From Gammaproteobacteria bacterium (lineage in GTDB: Bacteria; Pseudomonadota; Gammaproteobacteria; Steroidobacterales; Woeseiaceae): 64,000 nt of DNA. Positions 21,831-31,127 of the stretch are shown here, piece after piece. Numbering within the stretch: the first letter of the stretch is position 1; every line of letters starts with the position of its first letter. The stretch is taken from NCBI GenBank assembly GCA_009937525.1, contig JAACFE010000001.1, forward strand, positions 61,000-124,999, read 5' to 3'. Both the position numbers and the translations under genes were made by a program. Below the pieces are notes generated by a model. It worked only from the letters and a program-made list of their open reading frames with translations, searched no databases and had not been told where the DNA came from.

Positions 21831-21932
21831 ATGACCGCTGAAATATCAGAACTTTCGAGGGCCCTGCCGGTCTATCCGGACATCGAACGGCTGCGCCTCG
21901 AGGCCCGCAGGACGCGCTCGGATGTCGAGTGA
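21831..21932 (+). CDS. putative leader peptide upstream of rpoE (rseD-like position)
   Basis: A 33-codon ORF (MTAEISELSRALPVYPDIER and onward). Its stop codon lies inside the first codons of rpoE: they overlap by 11 bases (ATGTCGAGTGA). E. coli rpoE is likewise preceded by a translationally coupled leader ORF, rseD, through which rpoE translation is tuned. I cannot claim sequence homology. No clear ribosome binding site precedes the ATG, so translation is unproven. Confidence 0.45.
   Translation: MTAEISELSRALPVYPDIERLRLEARRTRSDVE
21849..21875 (+). promoter_or_regulatory. candidate sigma-E autoregulatory promoter
   Basis: GAACTT (21849-21854), a 16-base spacer and TCTAT (21871-21875) resemble the sigma-E consensus (GGAACTT and TCTGA). 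Self-transcription of rpoE from such a promoter is well known in E. coli and Pseudomonas. It lies inside the leader ORF, so transcripts from it would bypass the leader start. Confidence 0.5.
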
Positions 21933-22497
21933 ATCGACCGACGCCAAACTGGTCAAGCGGGTCCAGAAAGGGGACAAAGGCGCGTTCGATCTGCTGGTCC
22001 TGAAGTACCAGCACAAGATTGTAAATCTGGTGATGCGGTATGTGCGCGACCCGGAGCAGGCGCTGGACATAACCCAAGAGGCTTTTATCAAAGCCTACCG
22101 GGCATTGCCGCGGTTTCGTGGTGACAGTGCGTTTTATACCTGGCTCTACCGGATAGCCGTTAACACCGCCAAGAATCACCTGGCGGCGCAGCGGCGGCGA
22201 CCGATGGACGTCGAGCTCGATCTGCAGGATCCGGAACAGTATGACCTGCACGCGCGCCTGAAGGAGACGGATACCCCGGAGGGTGTCACGCAGAGCCAGG
22301 AACTGCAGCGTGCGGTGGAGAAGGCCATCGCGGCGCTGCCGGATGATCTGCGAACGGCGATCATCCTGCGAGAGCTGGATGGTATGAGTTATGAAGAAAT
22401 CGCACAGACGATGGAATGTCCCGTCGGCACCGTGCGGTCGAGAATATTCAGGGCGCGCGACGCCATTAGTAAAAAGGTCGGTTCCCTGATACGTTAA
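21922..22497 (+). CDS. rpoE: RNA polymerase sigma-E factor (AlgU/RpoE)
   Basis: Extracytoplasmic-function sigma factor for envelope stress. The 191 residues include region 2 (DLLVLKYQHKIVNLVMRYVRDPEQALDITQEAFIKAYRALPRFRG) and region 4 (LPDDLRTAIILRELDGMSYEEIAQTMECPVGTVRSRIFRARDAI), typical of the RpoE/AlgU group. It heads rpoE-rseA-rseB-rseC. The mucD/degP gene that follows in pseudomonads is missing; a glutaredoxin-like gene is there instead. Confidence 0.97.
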   Translation: MSSESTDAKLVKRVQKGDKGAFDLLVLKYQHKIVNLVMRYVRDPEQALDITQEAFIKAYRALPRFRGDSAFYTWLYRIAVNTAKNHLAAQRRRPMDVELDLQDPEQYDLHARLKETDTPEGVTQSQELQRAVEKAIAALPDDLRTAIILRELDGMSYEEIAQTMECPVGTVRSRIFRARDAISKKVGSLIR

Positions 22498-22527
22498 TTG
22501 ACGGGGCGCTGCCCCGGCGGGTGGAAA

Positions 22528-23118
22528 ATGAATGAAGCAATAAGAATGCAGGTGTCAGCGTTTGTCGATGGAGAACTGCCGGACAACGAAGCGGATCTGC
22601 TGGTGCGGCGGCTGAGCCAGGATGCGGGCCTGCGCAAGCAGGTTTCGGAATACCTAGCGATCGGCCGCGTCATGCGCGGTGAATACACGTTGCAGCGCAG
22701 TGATGTGCTGCGCGAGCGCATAGCGGCGGAACTCGAGGAGCGACCGCTGCAGGACGCTGCGGATACCGTCGTCGCCGAACAGCCATCGCGTTATGTTCGT
22801 CCGGTCGCGGGTGCCGCGATTGCCGCGACGGTCGCGCTGGTCGCCATATTCGGCCTCGACCGCGTTGCCGACGTCGATGCGCCGGCGCTCGCTACGGCCG
22901 ACGTTGCCGATCAGGCTGCATTCGAGACGGTGCCAGCCGGGGACGACGCCGATGCGCGCCGATTGATGATCCTCCACGGCGACGGCTCCAACAGCCTGTC
23001 GACTCGATTGACGTCGCTGGAGATGCGTTTGGAAGAACTCGCCGAGCAGACCGCTGCCGAAGAGTCCGAGGCAGACGACGAGAACGATGTAGCCGAGCCG
23101 GTGAACCGTCAGCCCTGA
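22528..23118 (+). CDS. rseA: anti-sigma-E factor RseA
   Basis: Inner-membrane protein whose cytoplasmic domain holds sigma-E until regulated proteolysis releases it. The ATG with GGGTGG before it gives 196 residues. The N-terminal RseA domain (MQVSAFVDGELPDNEADLLVRRL) is followed by a transmembrane helix near 90-110 (AGAAIAATVALVAIFGLD) and a periplasmic tail with a predicted coiled coil (SLEMRLEELAEQ). Its stop shares one base with the rseB start. Confidence 0.9.
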   Translation: MNEAIRMQVSAFVDGELPDNEADLLVRRLSQDAGLRKQVSEYLAIGRVMRGEYTLQRSDVLRERIAAELEERPLQDAADTVVAEQPSRYVRPVAGAAIAATVALVAIFGLDRVADVDAPALATADVADQAAFETVPAGDDADARRLMILHGDGSNSLSTRLTSLEMRLEELAEQTAAEESEADDENDVAEPVNRQP

Positions 23119-24095
23119 TGCTCGACCACTCGCACACAAGTAAAGCCGCAGTATGTGTCGCGTTCTGCGGCTTTTTCACTGCGGAGTACGTTGTCGCCGG
23201 TGACCCGGGGACGCCGCAGGACTGGATCGACCGGATGGGTAGTGCAGTTCAGGTCACCAGCTACGAAGGAACGGTCGTCCGCGTTCGCGACGGCAAGGTG
23301 GATACCTACAAGGTCGCGCATACGGTCAGGGATGGCGTCATTCGCGAAAAAGTCGTCATCCAGGACGGCAACGGTCTCGAGATCATACGCAACGGCAACG
23401 AGGTGCACTGCATCCTCCCGGACCGTGAGTCGGTGCTGGTCGAAGAGTGGAACAATCAGAGCACGCTGTTCGCGACGCTGCCGTCGAGCGATATCCGTTT
23501 CGGCAGCGAATACGATGTGCTCATAAAGGATTTCGAACGCGTTGCCGGCCGCAAAGCAGCGAAGCTCGCCATCCTGCCGCACGACAATTATCGATACGGT
23601 TACCGCATCTGGCTCGACACGGAAACCGGCTTTCCGCTACAGACCCAGCTCATCGGCGACGACAATGATCCGCTCGAGCACGTGAAGTTCGCCGACATCA
23701 GCATCCAGCAGGACATTTTGTCGAGCGCCCTGGCGCCGTCTTACAGCACGGATAACTGGAAGTGGTATACCGAACCGCGCCAGGCCGTGAGACGCGAGGT
23801 CGAAAGCGACTGGGTGGCCGACGAGGTGCCGCCGGGATTCCGGGTAGTGTCGACCCAGCAGAAGATCCTCCCGGATGCCGAGGATCCGATCACCCACATC
23901 ATCTATAGCGATGGACTGGTTACCGTGTCGGTTTTCATCGCGCCGGTGACGGACAAGAAGAATGCGGGCCGGTCCCGCTTCGGCGCGTCCAACTCCTACA
24001 GTACGGTCATCGATGAGTATCGCGTGACCGCGGTAGGCCAGGTGCCGCAGATCACGGTAGAGCAGATCGCGAAGTCCATGCGGCGAAACCAGTAA
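23118..24095 (+). CDS. rseB: sigma-E regulatory protein RseB/MucB
   Basis: Periplasmic protein that binds RseA and mislocalised LPS or lipoproteins and tunes RseA cleavage. The 325 residues begin with an export signal (hydrophobic AAVCVAFCGFFTAEYVVAG). The lipoprotein-like domain follows (QDWIDRMGSAVQVTSYEGTVVRV, a typical MucB opening), then a C-terminal domain with PPGFRVVSTQQKILPD. The start overlaps rseA (TGATG). Confidence 0.93.
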   Translation: MLDHSHTSKAAVCVAFCGFFTAEYVVAGDPGTPQDWIDRMGSAVQVTSYEGTVVRVRDGKVDTYKVAHTVRDGVIREKVVIQDGNGLEIIRNGNEVHCILPDRESVLVEEWNNQSTLFATLPSSDIRFGSEYDVLIKDFERVAGRKAAKLAILPHDNYRYGYRIWLDTETGFPLQTQLIGDDNDPLEHVKFADISIQQDILSSALAPSYSTDNWKWYTEPRQAVRREVESDWVADEVPPGFRVVSTQQKILPDAEDPITHIIYSDGLVTVSVFIAPVTDKKNAGRSRFGASNSYSTVIDEYRVTAVGQVPQITVEQIAKSMRRNQ

Positions 24096-24142
24096 ACGCT
24101 GCGAGGCGCCGAATCGTCACCCGTCCGGGCGGGCAACATGTC

Positions 24143-24595
24143 ATGAACAGACCGCAGGGCACTATAGTCGCAATCAACCGGGACGCCGGCGGCGCCCGGG
24201 CCGTCGTCGAGGTCGAGGCCCGGGCCGTCTGCGCGCGCTGTGCTGCCGGGCGCGGCTGCGGCGCGGGGATCCTCTCTGGTCGCTCGGGATACAGACGCCT
24301 GGACGTGACAGTCCGAGAGGACGCCGGACTGTCCGAGGGCGATGTCGTGAGCATCGAACTGGCCCCCGGAAGCGTATTGCGTGCCGCGCTGATCGTCTAC
24401 GGCATGCCGCTTGCGGGAGCCATAGCTGGCGCCATGCTTGCCTATCTCACCACCCTTGGTGACGGTGGCGCGGCGGCGCTGGCGATCAGTGGATTGTTCG
24501 CCGGAGCGATGATCAGCCGGCGCCGGCTGGGGCGCGAAACCTGTCTTGCCCGCTTCACGCCGACGGTGTCTCGTTGCGCCGGGCCGGGTGTCTGA
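24143..24595 (+). CDS. rseC: SoxR-reducing system / RseC family protein
   Basis: Inner-membrane protein of the RseC/MucC family, 150 residues. The cytoplasmic N-terminal part has a conserved Cys cluster, CARCAAGRGCGAG, of the kind that can bind a metal or Fe-S centre. Two transmembrane helices follow (about 80-130). RseC positively affects sigma-E activity and takes part in reduction of SoxR in E. coli. It closes the rpoE-rseABC group. Confidence 0.9.
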   Translation: MNRPQGTIVAINRDAGGARAVVEVEARAVCARCAAGRGCGAGILSGRSGYRRLDVTVREDAGLSEGDVVSIELAPGSVLRAALIVYGMPLAGAIAGAMLAYLTTLGDGGAAALAISGLFAGAMISRRRLGRETCLARFTPTVSRCAGPGV

Positions 24596-24599
24596 GACC

Positions 24600-24842
24600 G
24601 TGACCGCCACGCTCTACGTTTATAGCCGCCGCGATTGCCATCTCTGCGACATCCTCGTCGAGGCGCTGTTGCCGCTCGTACGCGGCCGCCTGGAAGTCGA
24701 GGTCCGTGACGTCGATACCCGTGACGACTGGAGGGAGCATTATGGCGCTCGGGTCCCTGTCGTCGAGTTCGAGGGCGAGGTCGTCTGCCAGTATCGGCTG
24801 GACCAGGCTTCGATCGAAGCCATCGTGGCCCGGTACCCGTAA
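24600..24842 (+). CDS. glutaredoxin-like protein (DUF836 family)
   Basis: An 80-residue thioredoxin-fold protein with the redox motif CHLC near the N-terminus (YVYSRRDCHLCDILVEALLPL), the cis-Pro loop RVPVVEFEGE and a final helix. Members of this family are often found between rpoE-group and lepA genes; the substrate is not known. The GTG at 24600 is preferred because it follows the rseC stop by four bases; the frame is open back to 24546. Confidence 0.8.
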   Translation: MTATLYVYSRRDCHLCDILVEALLPLVRGRLEVEVRDVDTRDDWREHYGARVPVVEFEGEVVCQYRLDQASIEAIVARYP

Positions 24843-24864
24843 ACCGGTATACTTCGCCGGTTTA
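24840..24864. promoter_or_regulatory. palindrome between the glutaredoxin-like gene and lepA
   Basis: TAAACCGG and CCGGTTTA are perfect 8-bp arms around a 9-base loop. The first arm begins with the upstream stop codon. The loop contains TATACT, a good -10-like hexamer, but no convincing -35 lies 17 bases upstream. It may be a hairpin that shields the gene boundary or a protein site over the lepA promoter. Confidence 0.35.
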
Positions 24865-24890
24865 CGTGGCGGCCGCGAAGCCAGCAATTC

Positions 24891-26681
24891 ATGGAACAGA
24901 TCCGAAATTTCTCAATCATTGCCCATATCGATCACGGCAAGTCGACGCTTGCGGACCGGTTTATCCAGCTCTGTGGTGGGCTTACGGAACGCGAGATGGC
25001 CGAGCAGGTGCTCGATTCGATGGACCTGGAGCGGGAGCGGGGCATCACGATCAAGGCCCAGAGCGTCTCGCTCGATTACACGGCGGCCGATGGCAGGACC
25101 TATCAGCTGAACTTCATCGATACGCCGGGGCACGTGGACTTCTCCTACGAGGTTTCCAGGTCGCTCGCGGCCTGCGAGGGTGCGCTGCTGGTCGTCGACG
25201 CCGCGCAGGGCGTGGAGGCGCAGAGCGTCGCCAACTGCGTGACCGCCATCGACCAGGGGCTCGAAGTACTGCCGGTGCTCAACAAGATCGACCTGCCGGC
25301 GGCCGAACCCGAGCGCGTCTTGACGGAGATCGAGGACGTCATCGGCATCGACGCATCGAATTCCGTACGCACGAGTGCCAAGACCGGCGAGGGCGTCGCG
25401 GAGTTGCTGGAGGCGATCGTGCTGCGAATTCCTCCGCCCCGGGGAGACCCGGAAGCGCCGCTGCAGGCATTGATCATCGACTCCTGGTTCGATAATTACG
25501 TCGGCGTCGTATCGCTCGTGCGCGTCATGAACGGCACGCTGCCAAGAGGCGGCAAGATCACCGTGATGTCGACCGGGGTCTCCTACAATGCCGATCGCAT
25601 CGGCAGCTTCACTCCCAAGATGAAGGACAAGGACGAACTCGGTACGGGGCAGGTCGGCTTCGTCATTGCCGGCATCAAGGACATCTTCGGCGCGCCGGTG
25701 GGCGACACGCTGACGATGACACGAAATCCCTGCGGCGAGCCGCTGCCGGGATTCAAGCAGGTACAGCCGCGCGTATTCGCGGGCCTGTTTCCGATCCAGT
25801 CGGAGGACTACGAGAGCTTCCGCGAGGCATTGCACAAATTGCGACTCAATGATGCGGCCCTGCATTTCGAGCCCGAGACCTCCGCGGCGCTGGGCTTCGG
25901 TTTTCGCTGCGGATTCCTCGGGATGCTGCACATGGAGATCGTCCAGGAGCGTCTCGAACGCGAATACGACCTGGAACTGATCACGACGGCTCCGACGGTC
26001 GTCTTCGAAGTCGTCGATACCTCGGGCAACGCGACGATGGTCGACAATCCGTCCAGGTTGCCGCCGCCGAACGAGATTGCCGAACTGCGCGAGCCGATCA
26101 TCACCGCGAATATCCTGGTTCCCGACGAGTATGTGGGCTCTGTCATCAAATTGTGCGTGGAGAAACGCGGCGTACAAAGACACATCCGTTACCTGGGCAG
26201 CCAGGTCTCGATCGAATACGAGATGCCGCTCGCGGAGGTCGTGCTGGATTTCTTCGACCGCCTGAAATCGGCGAGCCGGGGTTTCGCATCCTTCGATTAC
26301 CATTTCGAGCGATTCGAGACGGCGGAACTCGTGCGGCTCGACCTACTGATCAACAAGGAGCGTGTCGATGCCTTGTCGATCATCGTGCATCGCGACAAGG
26401 CAAAGACGCGAGGACGCGAACTCGTCGAGAAAATGCGGGAGCTTATTCCGCGGCAGATGTTCGATGTTGCCATCCAGGCTGCTGTCGGCAGCCAGATCAT
26501 CGCCCGCAGCAACGTGAAGGCTCTGCGCAAGAACGTGACGGCGAAGTGCTACGGTGGCGACGTGACGCGGAAACGCAAGTTGCTGGAGAAGCAAAAGGCC
26601 GGTAAAAGACGTATGAAGCAGGTCGGTTCGGTCGAAATCCCCCAGGAGGCATTTCTCGCCGTCCTGAAAGTAGAGAAGTAA
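24891..26681 (+). CDS. lepA: elongation factor 4 (LepA)
   Basis: Translational GTPase that acts on ribosomes during initiation or stress. The 596 residues begin with the G1 motif [17 protein letters not shown] (G3) and NKID (G4) follow, and then the LepA-specific C-terminal domain ([39 protein letters not shown]). The lepA-lepB pairing is conserved. The ATG is set by the N-terminal [16 protein letters not shown]. Confidence 0.98.
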   Translation: MEQIRNFSIIAHIDHGKSTLADRFIQLCGGLTEREMAEQVLDSMDLERERGITIKAQSVSLDYTAADGRTYQLNFIDTPGHVDFSYEVSRSLAACEGALLVVDAAQGVEAQSVANCVTAIDQGLEVLPVLNKIDLPAAEPERVLTEIEDVIGIDASNSVRTSAKTGEGVAELLEAIVLRIPPPRGDPEAPLQALIIDSWFDNYVGVVSLVRVMNGTLPRGGKITVMSTGVSYNADRIGSFTPKMKDKDELGTGQVGFVIAGIKDIFGAPVGDTLTMTRNPCGEPLPGFKQVQPRVFAGLFPIQSEDYESFREALHKLRLNDAALHFEPETSAALGFGFRCGFLGMLHMEIVQERLEREYDLELITTAPTVVFEVVDTSGNATMVDNPSRLPPPNEIAELREPIITANILVPDEYVGSVIKLCVEKRGVQRHIRYLGSQVSIEYEMPLAEVVLDFFDRLKSASRGFASFDYHFERFETAELVRLDLLINKERVDALSIIVHRDKAKTRGRELVEKMRELIPRQMFDVAIQAAVGSQIIARSNVKALRKNVTAKCYGGDVTRKRKLLEKQKAGKRRMKQVGSVEIPQEAFLAVLKVEK

Positions 26682-26693
26682 TCCGAGGTTCCA

Positions 26694-27449
26694 TTGAGCA
26701 TTAATCTCGCACTGATTCTGACCCTATTGACAGCGTTGACGGGTATCGTCTACCTGCTCGACGTATTCGTCTGGCACGATTCGAAACGCGGCAGTGAGGA
26801 GCCTCGGGGCGGCCGGCAGACACTGGTCGAGTACTCGCGCTCTTTCTTTCCGGTACTGCTCATCGTGCTGGTTATCCGGTCGTTCGTGTTCGAACCGTTT
26901 CGTATTCCCTCGGGTTCGATGATGCCGACGCTGCTGCAGGGCGATTTCATTTTCGTCAAGAAATTCTCCTACGGCTTGCGCCTGCCGGTCACGGAAACCA
27001 AGATCCTGGAAACCGGTTCACCCGAGCGCGGGGACGTCGTCGTGTTCCGGCTGCCGCAGGATCCGAGCGTCAATTACATCAAGCGCGTCGTAGGCCTGCC
27101 CGGCGACACTCTCGTCTACGAGGATCATCGCCTGACGATCAACGGCGAGCTCGTAGAACTCGAACGAAGCCCGGATGCCGCGCCCGGCGCGCCCGTGTAC
27201 CTCGAGAATCTGGACGGCCGCAGGCACCAGATCCTGATTACGAATACCTACTCCGTGAGAGACGACGTCTACGAGGTCCCGGAGGACCACTATTTCGTGA
27301 TGGGTGACAACCGCGACAACAGCAAGGACAGCCGTTTCATCGAGGCTATCCCGGAATCTCACCTCGTCGGCGAGGCCGTGCGCGTGTGGATGCATATGGA
27401 CGGCCTGAGCTGGCCGCGCTGGGACAGGATCGGTACAAAGATCCAATAA
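26694..27449 (+). CDS. lepB: signal peptidase I
   Basis: Inner-membrane serine protease that removes signal peptides from secreted proteins. The 251 residues have two N-terminal transmembrane segments (about 5-22 and 50-66). The Ser/Lys dyad is Ser75 in PSGSMMPT and Lys130 in NYIKRVVGLPGD. The box MGDNRDNSKDSR follows near the C-terminus. The start is TTG with CGAGG before it. Confidence 0.97.
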   Translation: MSINLALILTLLTALTGIVYLLDVFVWHDSKRGSEEPRGGRQTLVEYSRSFFPVLLIVLVIRSFVFEPFRIPSGSMMPTLLQGDFIFVKKFSYGLRLPVTETKILETGSPERGDVVVFRLPQDPSVNYIKRVVGLPGDTLVYEDHRLTINGELVELERSPDAAPGAPVYLENLDGRRHQILITNTYSVRDDVYEVPEDHYFVMGDNRDNSKDSRFIEAIPESHLVGEAVRVWMHMDGLSWPRWDRIGTKIQ

Positions 27450-27501
27450 TGTGGTGCCAGTCACTGATTTGCCCGATAGAATCGCGCTAGCCTTATGTAA
27501 A

Positions 27502-27520
27502 TCGCGCCGCCAGGGCGCGA
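27502..27520 (+). other. hairpin in the lepB-DUF4845 gap
   Basis: TCGCGCC and GGCGCGA form a 7-bp stem with a 5-base loop, 54 bases after lepB. No T-run follows. It could be a weak terminator or an RNA-processing site in the lepB-rnc operon, whose own RNase III would be a candidate processor. Confidence 0.3.
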
Positions 27521-27556
27521 CGCGTTGGTTTGACCAGAATCCTTGGAGTTTCAGTA

Positions 27557-27982
27557 ATGTGCGCTAGTTCACACATTCAGAACAGGATGGGCTACCGGCC
27601 AGCCGCAGGCCGATCGGTACTGCGTCGCGAGGACGGTATGACGACGATCGGGCTTATCGTGCTCGTCGCGTTCGTCGGCCTCTTCGCGTTTGCGGGCATT
27701 CGGCTGACGCCCGTCTACCTCAATTACACGAAGGTCCTGGGCGTGATCAATGGCGTGCAGGAGGAATTCGACGGTACCAATCCGTCGCGGAGCGCGATTC
27801 GCAACTCCATCTCGCGTCGCTTCGACGTCGAAAGCGTCGGCGAGATTTCGGCGCGCGATATAACCGTGACCTCCGTAGACGGCGGTTTCGAGGTCCGTGC
27901 AAATTACGAGCACGTGACTCCTTTCATCGCCAACGTTTCATTTTCGGTCGAGTTTGACAAGACGGTGCTTGTGCGGCGATAA
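27557..27982 (+). CDS. DUF4845 protein with prepilin-like N-terminus
   Basis: A 141-residue protein regularly found between lepB and rnc. After ~27 residues of basic leader comes GMTTIGLIVLVAFVGLFAFAGIRL, one transmembrane helix. The leader ends in Gly before a Met and polar residues, resembling a type IV prepilin cleavage site. The periplasmic remainder has no recognisable catalytic motif. I chose the ATG at 27557 because TGGAG lies eight bases upstream. Cleavage by a prepilin peptidase is only a possibility. Confidence 0.8.
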   Translation: MCASSHIQNRMGYRPAAGRSVLRREDGMTTIGLIVLVAFVGLFAFAGIRLTPVYLNYTKVLGVINGVQEEFDGTNPSRSAIRNSISRRFDVESVGEISARDITVTSVDGGFEVRANYEHVTPFIANVSFSVEFDKTVLVRR

Positions 27983-28050
27983 CAACAGGCCGATGAGTAC
28001 GGCAGGAGACGTCGCGCGAATCGCTTGCGCGCCGATACAGAGCGATTATC

Positions 28051-28728
28051 TTGGACAAGGCTGAACGCTGGCTGACACAGACCCTGGGCTACAGTTTCAA
28101 TGACGTCAGCCTGCTGCGGCAGGCGCTGACGCACAGGAGTGCGCAGGGGACGAGCAACGAACGCCTGGAATTCCTCGGCGATGCGGTGCTCGATATCGTC
28201 GTCTCCGAGGTGTTGTTCCATACGCTTCCCGACGCGCCAGAGGGCGACCTGAGCCGTCTTCGCGCCTCGCTCGTGCGTGATACCACGCTGGCGGGCGTCG
28301 CCTCGGACCTGGGCATGGGCGATCACCTGATTCTCGGCAGCGGCGAACGCAAGACCGGCGGGCACCGGCGCGAATCCATACTCGCCGATGCGCTGGAAGC
28401 GCTGTTCGGTGCCGTGTATCTCGACAGCGACTTCGATACGTCGGCCGGACTGATCCGCCGTGTGTTCGCGGAAAAGCTCGACGACCTGCCGCATGCCGAT
28501 GACCTGCGCGACCCCAAGACGCGCCTGCAGGAATGGCTGCAGGCGAGGGGCGCCTCGCCGCCCGATTACGAACTCGTCAACGTGAGCGGCAAAGCCCACC
28601 AGCAGCACTTCGAGGTACGCTGCCTGGTGCCGGACCAGGAGCCGGCCACCGGTGAAGGACGTTCGCGGCGCAGCGCCGAGCAGCAAGCCGCGCGGCACAT
28701 GCTGGGCAGGCTGACGGAGGGCGGATAG
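28051..28728 (+). CDS. rnc: ribonuclease III
   Basis: Double-strand RNA endonuclease for rRNA processing and mRNA control. The 225 residues carry the RNase III signature NERLEFLGDAVLDIVV, the second acidic site ILADALEALFGAVYLD and a C-terminal double-strand RNA-binding domain (DPKTRLQEWLQARG to RSAEQQAARHML). The start is TTG. It is followed by era one base after its stop, the classic rnc-era-recO order. Confidence 0.97.
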   Translation: MDKAERWLTQTLGYSFNDVSLLRQALTHRSAQGTSNERLEFLGDAVLDIVVSEVLFHTLPDAPEGDLSRLRASLVRDTTLAGVASDLGMGDHLILGSGERKTGGHRRESILADALEALFGAVYLDSDFDTSAGLIRRVFAEKLDDLPHADDLRDPKTRLQEWLQARGASPPDYELVNVSGKAHQQHFEVRCLVPDQEPATGEGRSRRSAEQQAARHMLGRLTEGG

Positions 28729-28729
28729 C

Positions 28730-29629
28730 GTGGCTGAGGAGGCGTTTCGTTGCGGTTTCGTGGCCGTCGTGGGCAGGCCGAACGTCGGCAAGTCGACGCT
28801 CATCAATGCGATGATGGGCAGGAAAGTGACTATCGTCACCTCGAAGCCGCAGACTACGAGGCACCGGATACTCGCGGTCCGCACCGGAGACGAGGAGCAG
28901 ATAATATTTGTCGATACGCCCGGTCTCCACCGTAACGCCGGGCGTGCGATGAACCGGCTCATGAACCGTACCGCAGTAAGCGCCCTGGCAGATGCCGACC
29001 TGGCGCTATTCGTCGTCGAGGCGACACGCTGGACCGATGAGGACGCGGACGTTCTCGAACGCATAAAGTCATCCGGCGTGCCCTGTATCGCGTTGCTCAA
29101 CAAGATCGATTCGGTGCATCCGAAGGAACAGCTGCTCGCAGCTATCGATGCGATGTCGAAGCGCCATGAATTCATCGAGATCATCCCGGTTTCCGCGCGC
29201 AAGCGGGATAATCTCGACGTCCTGGCCGCCACCATCCGCAGCCGTCTGCCGGAATCGCCTCCATTGTTCCCGGCCGAGATGCTTACCGATCGCAGCCCGG
29301 AATTCCACGCAGCAGAGGTGATTCGCGAAAGGCTGACGGTTCATTTGCGCGATGAGCTGCCCTACGGCCTGACCGTGCAGGTAGAGCAATATTCGAAGGA
29401 ACGCGATCGGCTTACCATTCACGCGGTTATCTGGGTGGAACGCGACAGCCAGAAGGGCATCGTCGTCGGCAAGGGCGGCCAGATGCTGCGCACGATCGGC
29501 CAGGAGGCGCGCCTCGCGCTGGCGAAACAGCTGCATCAGCACGTGCATCTCGAATTATGGGTCAAGGTCAAGGACAACTGGGCCGACAGTGAACAGGACC
29601 TCATGAAACTCGGCTACGAATCACCCTGA
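28730..29629 (+). CDS. era: GTPase Era
   Basis: Ribosome assembly GTPase binding the 3' end of 16S rRNA. The 299 residues have G1 GRPNVGKSTL, the switch block TSKPQTTRHRI, G3 DTPGLH, G4 NKID and the C-terminal KH domain with IVVGKGGQMLRTIGQEAR. The start is GTG. It lies one base after rnc and four bases before recO. Confidence 0.98.
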   Translation: MAEEAFRCGFVAVVGRPNVGKSTLINAMMGRKVTIVTSKPQTTRHRILAVRTGDEEQIIFVDTPGLHRNAGRAMNRLMNRTAVSALADADLALFVVEATRWTDEDADVLERIKSSGVPCIALLNKIDSVHPKEQLLAAIDAMSKRHEFIEIIPVSARKRDNLDVLAATIRSRLPESPPLFPAEMLTDRSPEFHAAEVIRERLTVHLRDELPYGLTVQVEQYSKERDRLTIHAVIWVERDSQKGIVVGKGGQMLRTIGQEARLALAKQLHQHVHLELWVKVKDNWADSEQDLMKLGYESP

Positions 29630-29633
29630 AAAG

Positions 29634-30380
29634 ATGACAGCGACGCGTCGAGTCCAGCAGCAGCCCGCATACATCCTGCATCACCGGCCATTCCGTGATA
29701 CCAGCCAGCTGCTCGACGTGCTCAGTCGTGAGTATGGCAAGGGCACGCTGGTGGCACGCGGCAGCCGCGCGGCGAAATCGAGGTTACGCGGCATATTGAG
29801 GCCCTTTCAGCCGCTGCGCCTGTCGTGGTTCGCCCGGTCGGATCTCGGCACGCTGACCGGCGCGGAGATCGACGGGGCACCGCATTCGCTCGGCGGGGAC
29901 GCGCTGCTCGCGGCGTACTACGTCAATGAGCTGGTACTCAGTTTCCTGCACCGGCACGACCCGCAGCCGGAGATCTTCGATGCCTACGCGCAGACGATCG
30001 CCGCACTTTCGCGCAGCGCGGAGCTCGCCGCCAATCTGCGCGTGTTCGAGATGGAATTGCTGCGGCTGCTCGGCTACGCACTGAACCTGGAACATGACGC
30101 GAACCTGCACGCGCCCATCGACGATCAGCGCTTCTACGAATACCGTGTCGATCAGGGTCCCGTGGCCGTGACGCGCAGCGAAGGCCCGATGGTGTTCGAG
30201 GGGGCACGGCTACGCGGCATAGCCGGGGCGACCTTCGAAGATCCGGGGGTGCTTCGCGATGCGGGCCGCCTGTTGCGCGAGGTCATCCGGCATCACCTCG
30301 ATGGCAGGGAGCTGAAGAGTCGCAAGGTGCTGCTCGAACTGCATCGCGCTAGAATGCCGAAGAGCAGTTCCCGGGAATAA
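29634..30380 (+). CDS. recO: DNA repair protein RecO
   Basis: Recombination mediator that loads RecA with RecR. The 248 residues start with the OB-fold (QQQPAYILHHRPFRDTSQLLDVLSREYGKGTLVARGSRAAKS) and continue with the helical domain (LLAAYYVNELVLSFLHRHDPQPEIFDAY). The zinc-binding Cys residues of some RecO proteins are absent, as in other gammaproteobacteria. Confidence 0.95.
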   Translation: MTATRRVQQQPAYILHHRPFRDTSQLLDVLSREYGKGTLVARGSRAAKSRLRGILRPFQPLRLSWFARSDLGTLTGAEIDGAPHSLGGDALLAAYYVNELVLSFLHRHDPQPEIFDAYAQTIAALSRSAELAANLRVFEMELLRLLGYALNLEHDANLHAPIDDQRFYEYRVDQGPVAVTRSEGPMVFEGARLRGIAGATFEDPGVLRDAGRLLREVIRHHLDGRELKSRKVLLELHRARMPKSSSRE

Positions 30381-30386
30381 CGCTGA

Positions 30387-31127
30387 ATGCCCGACACGAG
30401 ACCCGTTCACCTCGGCGTGAATATCGATCATGTCGCAACGCTGCGGCAGGCGCGCGGTACCCCGTACCCGAGTCCCGCCGATGCGGCGATCATTGCCGAG
30501 CGTGCCGGCGCGGACAGCATCACGTTGCATCTGCGCGAGGATCGTCGTCATATTCAGGATACCGACCTCGCCGAGATCGCCGCCGTGATGCAGACGCACA
30601 TGAACCTGGAACTCGCGGTCACGGACGAAATGCTTCGTATCGCGTGTGAGTTTGCGCCGAGCGATTGTTGCCTCGTGCCCGAGCGGCGCGAGGAACTGAC
30701 CACCGAAGGCGGCCTCGACGTCGCAAGCCAGACGGATCGGGTGAGGGACGCCTGCGCCCGGCTTGCGGACGCGGGCATCAGGGTGTCGCTTTTCATCGAC
30801 CCCGACGAGCAGCAGCTCGAGGCGGCTGCCGCCTGCGCTGCGCCGGTTGTCGAGTTGCATACCGGGACTTATGCCGATGCCGACGATGGCCGGCGCGCGG
30901 CCGAACTGCAGAGAGTCGTCGATGCCGCGGCATTCGGCGATCGTCTCGGCCTGGTGGTCAATGCCGGCCATGGACTGAATTACGACAACGTGGGCGAGAT
31001 CGCCGCCATACCGCAAATCGTCGAACTCAATATCGGCCACGCGATCGTCTCCCGGGCCGTGTTCGACGGTCTCGCCGAGGCAGTCTCGGAAATGAAGCGG
31101 CTCATGACTGAGGCGCGCAGCCGGTGA
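30387..31127 (+). CDS. pdxJ: pyridoxine 5'-phosphate synthase
   Basis: Last step of de novo vitamin B6 synthesis: condenses 1-deoxyxylulose 5-phosphate with amino-acetone phosphate. The 246 residues form the expected TIM barrel, with [39 protein letters not shown] and [15 protein letters not shown] overlap couples it to acpS, as in E. coli. Confidence 0.97.
   Translation: MPDTRPVHLGVNIDHVATLRQARGTPYPSPADAAIIAERAGADSITLHLREDRRHIQDTDLAEIAAVMQTHMNLELAVTDEMLRIACEFAPSDCCLVPERREELTTEGGLDVASQTDRVRDACARLADAGIRVSLFIDPDEQQLEAAAACAAPVVELHTGTYADADDGRRAAELQRVVDAAAFGDRLGLVVNAGHGLNYDNVGEIAAIPQIVELNIGHAIVSRAVFDGLAEAVSEMKRLMTEARSR

Noticed and set aside
27502..27520. Rho-independent terminator after lepB
   Set aside because: The 7-bp hairpin is not followed by a T-run and lies inside a conserved lepB-rnc gene order, so it is listed only as a hairpin.
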